Both the position numbers and the translations under genes were made by a program. A model generated the notes under the pieces. It saw nothing but the letters and a program-made list of their open reading frames with translations, was not told the DNA's origin and made no database searches. From Candidatus Izemoplasmatales bacterium (GTDB lineage: Bacteria; Bacillota_I; Bacilli_A; Izemoplasmatales; Hujiaoplasmataceae), in assembly GCA_028699855.1 (NCBI GenBank), contig JAQVTV010000063.1:1-6232 (forward strand): a stretch of DNA of 6,232 bases. The letters are read 5' to 3'. Below are positions 1 through 4,946 of this stretch, piece after piece (position 1 is the stretch's first letter; each line of letters starts with the position of its first letter).

Positions 1-314
1 GTCAACTCGTGATGGGTATGACGATTCTCAATGAAGGCAGCGCGTGGAATACGATGATTTCACATACGCATGAACGGCGCATGGAAGTCTATTTCTACTT
101 CAACATGGCTCCCGAAACCCGTGTGTTTCACTTCATGGGTGAGCCCAATGAAACGCGTCACCTCGTGATCGAAAACGAGCAGGCTGTCATTTCACCGTCG
201 TGGTCAATCCATTCGGGTGTCGGCACCTCGGATTATACGTTCATCTGGGGCATGTGTGGGGAAAACCAGACCTTTGATGACATGGACCATGTACAAATGG
301 ACCATTTGAAGTGA
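1..314 (+). CDS. kduI: 5-dehydro-4-deoxy-D-glucuronate isomerase (KduI), 3' fragment
   Basis: The gene enters from the left edge, so only its last 103 codons are present (first complete codon at position 3) and the true start lies outside. KduI isomerises 5-keto-4-deoxyuronate to 2,5-diketo-3-deoxygluconate in the cytoplasm, after unsaturated uronates are released from pectin or glycosaminoglycans. The fragment carries the signature [13 protein letters not shown] and later [11 protein letters not shown]. The spacing of the two His, the Glu and the distal His matches the zinc ligands I recall for E. coli KduI (His196, His198, Glu203, His245), placing the fragment from about residue 176 of a protein of about 278. 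The ending [12 protein letters not shown] is also typical of the family. The TGA stop is at 312-314, 14 bases before the kduD start, so the two are almost certainly co-transcribed. Family identity is very secure; the upstream part cannot be judged. Confidence 0.95.
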   Translation, partial: QLVMGMTILNEGSAWNTMISHTHERRMEVYFYFNMAPETRVFHFMGEPNETRHLVIENEQAVISPSWSIHSGVGTSDYTFIWGMCGENQTFDDMDHVQMDHLK

Positions 315-320
315 AAGGAG
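314..320 (+). promoter_or_regulatory. Ribosome binding site of kduD
   Basis: AAAGGAG lies 8 bases before the ATG at 329. It selects that ATG over the in-frame GTG at 311, which has no site in front of it and would overlap the end of kduI. Confidence 0.8.
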
Positions 321-328
321 AATCAGTT

Positions 329-1099
329 ATGTCAATGATTGATCGATTTCGTTTAGAACAAAAAGTTGCGATTGTTACGGGGGCCTCAACCGGCCTCGGC
401 CAAGGTATGGCCTTGGGACTCGCCGATGCGGGCGCGGATATCGTCGGCATCGATTACGTCCAAATGGACGGCACTAAGGAAATGGTGGAAAAACTTGGAC
501 GTCAATTTCATGGCATCGTTGCGGATTTGATTAAAATCACGCCCGATGGACTTGAAGCCATCGTCGCCGATGTCGTCCAAAAGATGGGGCATGTCGATAT
601 CCTCGTCAACAATGCGGGGATTATTCGGCGTCAGGATGCGATAGATTTCTCTGAGCAAAACTGGGACGATGTTATCAATATCAACATCAAGACGGTATTT
701 TTCTTTTCCCAAGCTGTAGCGAAACAGTTCATCCGTCAAAATACTGCGGGAAAAATCATCAACATCGCTTCGATGTTGTCATTCCAAGGCGGGATTCGCG
801 TGCCTTCTTACACGGCGAGCAAATCCGCCGTGAAGGGCATAACGATGGCGCTTGCCAATGAATGGGCCACGCACAATATCAACGTCAACGCGATCGCTCC
901 CGGATACATGGCCACCAACAATACCAAGCAACTCCGAGACGATGAAGTTCGCGCCAACCAGATCCTCGAACGCATTCCCGCAGGTCGCTGGGGCTTGCCC
1001 GAAGATGTGGCTGGGGCTTGCGTCTTCCTCGCGGGCGATAATGCTCAATATATCAATGGCTATACCGTAGCGGTTGACGGCGGCTGGCTCGCACGCTAA
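329..1099 (+). CDS. kduD: 2-dehydro-3-deoxy-D-gluconate 5-dehydrogenase (KduD), SDR family
   Basis: This is a classical short-chain dehydrogenase of 256 residues, close to the usual length of about 253. KduD reduces the KduI product (2,5-diketo-3-deoxygluconate) to 2-keto-3-deoxygluconate with NAD(P)H; the same enzyme class is also annotated as 2-deoxy-D-gluconate 3-dehydrogenase. Visible motifs in order are the Rossmann glycine motif TGASTGLG (residues 17-24), NNAG (94-97), the catalytic Ser148 with Tyr161 and Lys165 in YTASK, and the IAPGYMAT segment (189-196). The C-terminus YINGYTVAVDGGW is typical of the family. The acidic residue after beta-2 (IDYVQMDG, about 41-48) suggests NAD(H) preference, by inference only. 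I start it at ATG 329 because of its well-placed AAAGGAG; a GTG at 311 would add six residues. It directly follows kduI, which settles the choice among similar SDR enzymes, and it is followed by a hairpin terminator. Confidence 0.93.
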   Translation: MSMIDRFRLEQKVAIVTGASTGLGQGMALGLADAGADIVGIDYVQMDGTKEMVEKLGRQFHGIVADLIKITPDGLEAIVADVVQKMGHVDILVNNAGIIRRQDAIDFSEQNWDDVININIKTVFFFSQAVAKQFIRQNTAGKIINIASMLSFQGGIRVPSYTASKSAVKGITMALANEWATHNINVNAIAPGYMATNNTKQLRDDEVRANQILERIPAGRWGLPEDVAGACVFLAGDNAQYINGYTVAVDGGWLAR

Positions 1100-1117
1100 T
1101 CAAAATATGACCTACAG

Positions 1118-1149
1118 ATAAACGGCAAGTTTCTTGCCGTTTATTGTTT
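1118..1149 (+). terminator. Hairpin terminator after kduD
   Basis: The arms 1118-1129 and 1133-1144 can form a 12-bp stem with a TTT loop, containing the core AACGGCAAG/CTTGCCGTT. The following bases are only moderately T-rich (TTGTTTA), so termination may be incomplete. It lies 18 bases after the kduD stop and directly before the -35 box of the next promoter. Confidence 0.75.
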
Positions 1150-1175
1150 ACATTATCGCTAAAGACCCGTATAAT
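1147..1175 (+). promoter_or_regulatory. Sigma-A-type promoter of the FMN-binding protein/alr/methyltransferase unit
   Basis: TTTACA (1147-1152, five of six consensus bases) and a perfect TATAAT (1170-1175) are separated by 17 bases. Transcription would start near 1182, leaving a leader of only about 20 bases with room for little besides the ribosome binding site. The -35 box lies in the tail of the preceding terminator. Confidence 0.8.
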
Positions 1176-1185
1176 ATGAAGCGGG

Positions 1186-1191
1186 AAAGGG
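1186..1191 (+). promoter_or_regulatory. Ribosome binding site of the FMN-binding protein gene
   Basis: AAAGGG lies 10 bases before ATG 1202. It is only one base before the in-frame GTG at 1193, which makes that GTG an unlikely start. Confidence 0.6.
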
Positions 1192-1201
1192 CGTGATAAC
1201 G

Positions 1202-1582
1202 ATGAAAAAATTACTTGTCGTCCTCGGCATCATCTGTGTCGCCGTCGTGATATTCATCATTGGTATCAACCGTATCAATCATCAACTCGATCAATTGAAG
1301 GACATCGAACTCGCACAAATCCAGCCGAGTTCATATCCTGATGGAGCGTATGAAGGCTTCTATCAGGCGTTTCCGATCACCGTTCGCGTGCGCGTCACCA
1401 TCGCTGAAGGGGTGATCACCTCGATTGAGATACTTGAGCACCAAAACGGCAAAGGTGAAGCCGCTGAACCCATTGTCGATCAAGTGATCGCAGCTCAATC
1501 GCTTGAGGTCGATACGATTGCAGGTGCTACGTACAGTTCGATGGTGATTTTGTTGGCCATATCTGATGCCTTGTCCGATTGA
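1202..1582 (+). CDS. Membrane-anchored FMN-binding domain protein
   Basis: This small protein has 126 residues. MKK followed by a hydrophobic stretch (about residues 4-21) forms an N-terminal membrane anchor or uncleaved signal; the lysines predict a cytoplasmic N-terminus and an outside domain. There is no lipobox. Residues 46-126 match the FMN_bind fold seen in RnfG/NqrC-type and small extracytoplasmic flavoproteins: the opening PDGAYEG, a strand pattern around VRVRVTIAEGVITSIEI, then QVIAAQSLEVDTIAGATYSS and a final helix. In this family an ApbE transferase can attach FMN to the last Thr of the S/T-G-A-T motif, here Thr110. Residue 107 is Ala instead of the usual Ser/Thr, so covalent flavinylation is plausible but not certain. 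The likely role is extracytoplasmic electron transfer; the partner is unknown. It is first in a unit with alr, whose start lies 13 bases past this stop. ATG 1202 is chosen over GTG 1193 by ribosome-site spacing. Confidence 0.82.
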   Translation: MKKLLVVLGIICVAVVIFIIGINRINHQLDQLKDIELAQIQPSSYPDGAYEGFYQAFPITVRVRVTIAEGVITSIEILEHQNGKGEAAEPIVDQVIAAQSLEVDTIAGATYSSMVILLAISDALSD

Positions 1583-1587
1583 AGGTG
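1582..1587 (+). promoter_or_regulatory. Ribosome binding site of alr
   Basis: AAGGTG overlaps the last base of the upstream stop codon and lies 8 bases before ATG 1596. It favours that start over ATG 1566, which would add ten residues not expected in the family. Confidence 0.65.
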
Positions 1588-1595
1588 AAATTGAC

Positions 1596-2711
1596 ATGAG
1601 TCAGGAACGCGCTCGAGCTTTGATCGATTTGGAAGCCTTGTGTCACAATTATCGTCTGTTGGGTCAGATTGTGGCACCGAACTCAAAAGTCATGGCAGTC
1701 GTGAAGGCGAACGCTTATGGACACGGGGATGGTGAAGTGGCACGTGCGCTTGAAGCCCAGGGGTGCCAGTTTTTCGGTGTTGCTTCAATCAAAGAGGCAC
1801 TGAGACTGAGACAACACGGCATTCGCGCATCCATTTTGGTCTTTGGGATCATTGATCCTCAAGACGCGTTTAGCGCTGCTCAGAATGACATCATCATCAC
1901 GATTCAATCCAGCCACGAAGCAGCAGAGCTCGAGGCTTTGAAGATTCCTTTGCGCGCCCACATCAAAGTCGACACCGGGATGTCGCGACTTGGAATGGCA
2001 TGTCGTCAACAAGCCCATATCGATGCGTGTCTGTCTGATATTCAGACAATCACTCAGTTTGCCCACATTCATATTGAAGGAATCTACACCCATTTCGCTG
2101 AAGCGGAAAATGAAGACACATCGTTCACCCGCGCCCAATTTACGCGCTTTAGCGAATTGATTTCTTTATTGGATTCTGTTGGTATGCCCAGATGGGTGAA
2201 ACACTGCTGCAATTCTTCAGCAACCTTGAGATTCCCCGAGATGCATCTCGATTTTGTGCGGAGCGGTATCGCGCTATATGGGTATCCGCAAACACCTACA
2301 ACTCATCGGTTCCTGCCGGTTATGACTTTCAAGGCGAATGTCGTCGCCTTGCGTGAACTGGACCCGGGCGAATCCATCAGTTATGGTCGCACATTCATCG
2401 CGACACGCAAGATGAAGGTGGCGACATTGGCCATCGGATATGCGGATGGCTTGAGTCGGAGTCTCAGCAATCGTTTCGCGCTGTGGTTTAACGGACATGC
2501 CGTGAATATCGTCGGTACCATCTGCATGGATATGACCTTGGTGGATGTCACGAACATCAATCTTTCCATCGGTGATGAAGTGGAAGTGTTCGGTGCGCAT
2601 CGTCCGATTTCCGAAGTTTCCAAGGCGATGCAAACCATTGATTATGAAGTATTGACTTCCGTTTCCCATCGACCCGATCGCATCATCATTTCTCCAGATG
2701 AATCCGTGTAA
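1596..2711 (+). CDS. alr: Alanine racemase
   Basis: This PLP-dependent enzyme interconverts L- and D-alanine in the cytoplasm and supplies D-alanine for peptidoglycan. At 371 residues it has normal family length. The N-terminal TIM barrel begins with RALIDLEALCHNY. The PLP lysine is Lys37 in VMAVVKANAYGHG. HIKVDTGMSRLG (122-133) holds the conserved Lys124 and Arg131. The segment from 201, KHCCNSSAT, corresponds to the usual H-x-x-NSAA motif. FVRSGIALYG (220-229) gives Arg222, which faces the pyridine nitrogen. The second catalytic base is Tyr282 in IGYADG, contributed across the dimer, and ICMDMTLVD (309-317) is the usual C-terminal signature. All catalytic residues are present, so it should be active. 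It could be the biosynthetic racemase or a second copy; the window cannot tell. ATG 1596 is chosen for its ribosome site. The 3' end overlaps the next gene by 14 bases. Confidence 0.95.
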   Translation: MSQERARALIDLEALCHNYRLLGQIVAPNSKVMAVVKANAYGHGDGEVARALEAQGCQFFGVASIKEALRLRQHGIRASILVFGIIDPQDAFSAAQNDIIITIQSSHEAAELEALKIPLRAHIKVDTGMSRLGMACRQQAHIDACLSDIQTITQFAHIHIEGIYTHFAEAENEDTSFTRAQFTRFSELISLLDSVGMPRWVKHCCNSSATLRFPEMHLDFVRSGIALYGYPQTPTTHRFLPVMTFKANVVALRELDPGESISYGRTFIATRKMKVATLAIGYADGLSRSLSNRFALWFNGHAVNIVGTICMDMTLVDVTNINLSIGDEVEVFGAHRPISEVSKAMQTIDYEVLTSVSHRPDRIIISPDESV

Positions 2712-3348
2712 GATATGTGGACATCCCACGACGGATATCCTCACACATAAGCCCGTGCAACGCTGTCATATCTGCGATTTCTGCGGCTATATTTTCAAAG
2801 ACTCCGTCCATCAGTTATCCGAATCGGAAGAAAAGGCGGTCTATCTCAACCATCAGAATTCACGCGAGAATATCGGCTATGTGAGATTCCTCAAAGAATT
2901 CATCGACCAGGCTTTGTGTCCATTTTTACCGATACACGCACGACGAGGTCTCGACTACGGTAGCGGACCTACGCCCGTGCTCCGGTCCATTCTCGAAGAA
3001 GAGTACCGGATGACCATGGCGATCTATGATCCGTTTTTCGCCTCAAGCACGGACGTTTTGGATCACACATACGATTTTATTGTCTCCACGGAAGTGATCG
3101 AACATGTGAATGATCCTATCCGAGTCTTCGAATGTTTCAATCATGCGTTGGAGCGAGGTGGTATCCTTGCCATCATGACGCTTTTCCATCCGAGAGACAT
3201 GGAGGAGTTTCGCCGTTGGTGGTATGTACGGGATTTGAGTCATGTGGGATTTTTTATACCGAAAACGCTGGAATGGATCGCAGACCAAGCAGGCTTTGAA
3301 GTCCTTCATACCGATTGTTATCGCACCATGACATTCAGAAAAAAATAA
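2698..3348 (+). CDS. Class I SAM-dependent methyltransferase with N-terminal cysteine cluster
   Basis: This is a 216-residue cytoplasmic protein. The first 30 residues carry Cys4, Cys7, Cys23, Cys26 and Cys29 (CKIC, then CHICDFC), a likely zinc ribbon. A Rossmann methyltransferase domain follows: motif I LDYGSGPTP (85-93), the acidic end of the second strand in IYDP (109-112), and the post-II segment VSTEVIEHVNDP (129-140), then a helix and GGILAIMTLFHP (154-165). The layout resembles a conserved family of uncharacterised methyltransferases common in Bacillota and other bacteria; the substrate is unknown and I do not assign one. ATG 2698 lies inside the end of alr (14-base overlap) with no clear ribosome site in front, so translation probably depends on ribosomes finishing alr. 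The CxxC begins at residue 4, so a later start would destroy the cluster. It ends at the hairpin shared with pdxT. Confidence 0.85.
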   Translation: MNPCKICGHPTTDILTHKPVQRCHICDFCGYIFKDSVHQLSESEEKAVYLNHQNSRENIGYVRFLKEFIDQALCPFLPIHARRGLDYGSGPTPVLRSILEEEYRMTMAIYDPFFASSTDVLDHTYDFIVSTEVIEHVNDPIRVFECFNHALERGGILAIMTLFHPRDMEEFRRWWYVRDLSHVGFFIPKTLEWIADQAGFEVLHTDCYRTMTFRKK

Positions 3349-3380
3349 AGTCTCCAGCCACGGCCAGAGACTTTTTCCTT
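3338..3380. terminator. Bidirectional terminator between the methyltransferase gene and pdxT
   Basis: AAAGTCTC (3347-3354) pairs with GAGACTTT (3367-3374), enclosing a loop of about 12 bases. On the + strand it is followed by CTTTTTCCTT, and on the - strand by the complement of the A-run at 3339-3345. Each direction therefore has its own T-tract, as expected for two converging genes. The stem begins at the methyltransferase stop codon, and the T-tract touches the pdxT stop codon at 3379-3381. Confidence 0.8.
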
Positions 3381-3948
3381 ATTTTATGTCACATATTGAT
3401 AAGAAATATTGATGGATGCGGACATCATCCGTGAGTTCCGGATGAAAACTGGTCGCTAATTGGTTTCCGTCTTGAGCCATGACGATTTTATCGTGATGTG
3501 ACGCCAGAACCTTGACGTGCTGTCCGACGGATTCAATGTAGGGTGCGCGAATGAAGATGCCGGGAAATACACCGATGTTGTCTATGTCGATGTCGGCATA
3601 GAAACTGCCCAACTGACGGCCATATGCGTTCCTTTTGGCATGGATATCCATGGTTTCAAGCGCTGAGAAGCCGTTGTTACTACCATTTTTTGCGAGCAAT
3701 ACGAGTCCCGCACATGTGCCAAAAACAGGCGTACCGCTCTGGATGAGGGATTTGAGGGGCTCAATCATTGAGAAATCATGAAGCATCTTTCCCATCGAAG
3801 TGCTCTCGCCACCCGGAAGAATCAAACCATCGAATGGGAGCGCGAGGTCGCGCGGATTTCGGATGAGATGGGTCGTTGCACCTAATTTTCGGACCATCTG
3901 TTGATGCTCAAGGAATGCGCCTTGAAGCGCAAGAATCGCGATATGCAT
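3379..3948 (-). CDS. pdxT: Pyridoxal 5'-phosphate synthase glutaminase subunit PdxT
   Basis: PdxT hydrolyses glutamine and channels ammonia to PdxS in the dodecamer complex that makes PLP. The protein has 189 residues, normal for the family. It opens with IAILALQGAFLEH, has PGGEST (45-50), the nucleophile Cys79 in GTCAGLVLLA, and the His169-Glu171 pair in FHPELT, completing the class I glutaminase triad. The motif RNAYGRQLGSF (106-116) is also characteristic. It starts 11 bases after the pdxS stop on the same strand, so the two form one transcript. The only good ribosome site, GAGGAG at 3965-3970 within the last pdxS codons, is 16 bases from the ATG, longer than usual; translational coupling to pdxS is likely. 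No in-frame start lies closer to that site. It ends against the shared hairpin. Confidence 0.96.
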   Translation of the reverse strand: MHIAILALQGAFLEHQQMVRKLGATTHLIRNPRDLALPFDGLILPGGESTSMGKMLHDFSMIEPLKSLIQSGTPVFGTCAGLVLLAKNGSNNGFSALETMDIHAKRNAYGRQLGSFYADIDIDNIGVFPGIFIRAPYIESVGQHVKVLASHHDKIVMAQDGNQLATSFHPELTDDVRIHQYFLSICDIK

Positions 3949-3959
3949 GATGCGTTCGA

Positions 3960-4835
3960 CTATTCTCCTCGTTGTGCCATGAGCAGTTCAATCTCAGCTT
4001 CATTGATGCCGACCATGGCCTCGCCGAGATTTTCGGACAATTGCGCAAGCATGGAGGAATTGTCAAAATTAGCGACAGCTTTGACGATGGCCTGCGCGCG
4101 TTTCTCCGGGTCAGCGGATTTGAAGATGCCGCTCCCGACAAATACGCCTTCTGCACCGAGTTGCATCATCAATGCCGCATCAGCGGGAGTTGCGATACCT
4201 CCGGCTGCGAAATTGACGACGCTCAGGCGCTTGTGGAGACGGAGTTCCTGAAGCATGGCCAAGCTGACCTGAAGTTGCTTAGCGGCTTCATAGACTTCAT
4301 CATCTTCAAGTGACAGGATGCGTCTGATCTCGCTCTGAATGAGCCGCATATGACGAACCGCTTGAATGATGTCTCCCGTTCCGGGTTCGCCCTTGGTCCG
4401 AATCATCGCAGCGCCTTCGGAAATCCGACGGAGCGCTTCAGACAGATTTTTCGCACCACAGACAAACGGGACATGGAATCTGGTCTTGTCGATGTGGTAG
4501 AGATCATCTGCCGGTGAAAGGACTTCACTTTCGTCGATATAATCGATTTCCAAGGCTTCGAGTATTTGTGCTTCCACAAAGTGACCGATGCGCACCTTCG
4601 CCATCACCGGGATCGATACCGCTTGTTGGATGGCTTTGATGAGATGAGGATCGCTCATTCTGGAGACGCCTCCGGCTTTGCGAATGTCCGCGGGAATGCG
4701 TTCGAGGGCCATGACGGCGCATGCGCCTGCCGCCTCTGCGATTTTGGCTTGTTCAGGTGAGGTGACGTCCATGATGACGCCGCCCTTGAGCATTTGCGCG
4801 AGTTCTTTGTTCAGTTGATAACGTGAATGATCCAT
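3960..4835 (-). CDS. pdxS: Pyridoxal 5'-phosphate synthase lyase subunit PdxS
   Basis: PdxS builds PLP from ribose 5-phosphate, glyceraldehyde 3-phosphate and the ammonia delivered by PdxT. The protein has 291 residues, in line with about 290-295 for the family. Motifs: LKGGVIMDV (16-24) with Asp23, [15 protein letters not shown] (76-90) with the substrate-binding Lys80, DYIDESEVL (98-106), [10 protein letters not shown] (122-131), [11 protein letters not shown] (146-156) with the second lysine Lys148, and [17 protein letters not shown] (207-223). All key residues match those I recall for Bacillus PdxS (Asp24, Lys81, Lys149, shifted by one). An in-frame ATG at 4871 would add 12 residues, but it lacks a ribosome site and falls about where transcription should start. 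The ATG at 4835 has AAAGGA seven bases upstream and is preferred. It is followed by pdxT and is divergent from the MocR-type regulator. Confidence 0.97.
   Translation of the reverse strand: MDHSRYQLNKELAQMLKGGVIMDVTSPEQAKIAEAAGACAVMALERIPADIRKAGGVSRMSDPHLIKAIQQAVSIPVMAKVRIGHFVEAQILEALEIDYIDESEVLSPADDLYHIDKTRFHVPFVCGAKNLSEALRRISEGAAMIRTKGEPGTGDIIQAVRHMRLIQSEIRRILSLEDDEVYEAAKQLQVSLAMLQELRLHKRLSVVNFAAGGIATPADAALMMQLGAEGVFVGSGIFKSADPEKRAQAIVKAVANFDNSSMLAQLSENLGEAMVGINEAEIELLMAQRGE
3965..3970 (-). promoter_or_regulatory. Candidate ribosome binding site of pdxT inside the pdxS end
   Basis: Read on the - strand this is GAGGAG, overlapping the final Arg-Gly-Glu codons of pdxS. The gap of 16 bases to the pdxT ATG is unusually long. 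Confidence 0.4.
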
Positions 4836-4842
4836 AGTCTGT

Positions 4843-4848
4843 TCCTTT
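4843..4848 (-). promoter_or_regulatory. Ribosome binding site of pdxS
   Basis: On the - strand this reads AAAGGA, 7 bases before the ATG at 4835. It sets the pdxS start at 4835 rather than 4871. Confidence 0.75.
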
Positions 4849-4849
4849 C

Positions 4850-4878
4850 TTGACAACGCATTTGATTTCACTTATTAT
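4850..4878 (+). promoter_or_regulatory. Sigma-A-type promoter of the pdxR-like regulator
   Basis: A perfect TTGACA (4850-4855), a 17-base spacer and TATTAT (4873-4878, five of six consensus bases) point to the divergent regulator. The start would be near 4885, giving a leader of about 60 bases that contains the ATACCA-type repeats. Its -10 box overlaps that of the pdxS promoter on the other strand. Confidence 0.65.
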
Positions 4879-4905
4879 TATAATAGGATACTGGTATGTT
4901 AGAAA
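4877..4905 (-). promoter_or_regulatory. Promoter of pdxST with a weak -35 region
   Basis: On the - strand there is a perfect TATAAT (4882-4877). At 17-base spacing, the -35 position reads TTTCTA (4905-4900), only three of six consensus bases. A good -10 with a poor -35 is typical of an activator-dependent promoter. Transcription would begin near 4870, leaving a leader of about 35 bases. Confidence 0.6.
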
Positions 4906-4936
4906 TAACCAGAATATAAAAATATAACCATACCAG
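4888..4936. repeat. Cluster of ATACCA/ATAACCA repeats, probable MocR-type operator
   Basis: CTGGTATG (4891-4898) and CATACCAG (4929-4936) form a perfect 8-base inverted repeat. Between and beside them are ATAACCA at 4905-4911 and 4924-4930 in direct orientation, and the 10-base palindrome ATACTGGTAT at 4888-4897. CCAGAA recurs at 4909 and 4933. The element resembles the ATACCA boxes reported for the MocR-family member GabR (recalled, not checked). It lies just upstream of the pdxS -35 position and downstream of the expected regulator start, which would suit activation of pdxST together with self-repression. Confidence 0.6.
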
Positions 4937-4942
4937 AAGGAG
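4935..4942 (+). promoter_or_regulatory. Ribosome binding site of the pdxR-like gene
   Basis: AGAAGGAG ends 4 bases before ATG 4947. The spacing is a little short but the match is strong. Its first two bases overlap the last ATACCAG repeat, so a bound regulator could also hinder expression here. Confidence 0.7.
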
Positions 4943-4946
4943 TGCT

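Noticed and set aside
311..328. GTG at 311 as the kduD start, adding six residues
   Set aside because: It overlaps the kduI stop and has no ribosome site in front, while AAAGGAG is ideally placed for ATG 329.
386..739. 117-codon open frame on the - strand inside kduD
   Set aside because: It lies opposite a gene with clear family motifs, has no recognisable domain, and fits the pattern of a shadow frame.
2274..2744. 156-codon open frame on the - strand covering the alr 3' end
   Set aside because: It is His- and Arg-rich with no recognisable family features and spans a well-conserved alr region; it is an antisense shadow.
2698..3348. The cysteine-rich methyltransferase as a wholly new enzyme class
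   Set aside because: Its cysteine pattern and methyltransferase motifs resemble a widespread, though uncharacterised, conserved family; only its substrate is unknown.
3901..4313. Open frames on the + strand opposite pdxT and pdxS
   Set aside because: They have no plausible ribosome sites or domains and overlap two strongly conserved genes on the other strand.
4836..4871. ATG at 4871 (- strand) as a longer pdxS start
   Set aside because: The 12 added residues are not typical of PdxS, no ribosome site precedes it, and it lies at or before the predicted transcription start near 4870.
4836..4946. A riboswitch or attenuator leader for pdxST
   Set aside because: The predicted leader is only about 35 bases and shows no stable hairpin, and a divergent MocR regulator already accounts for control.
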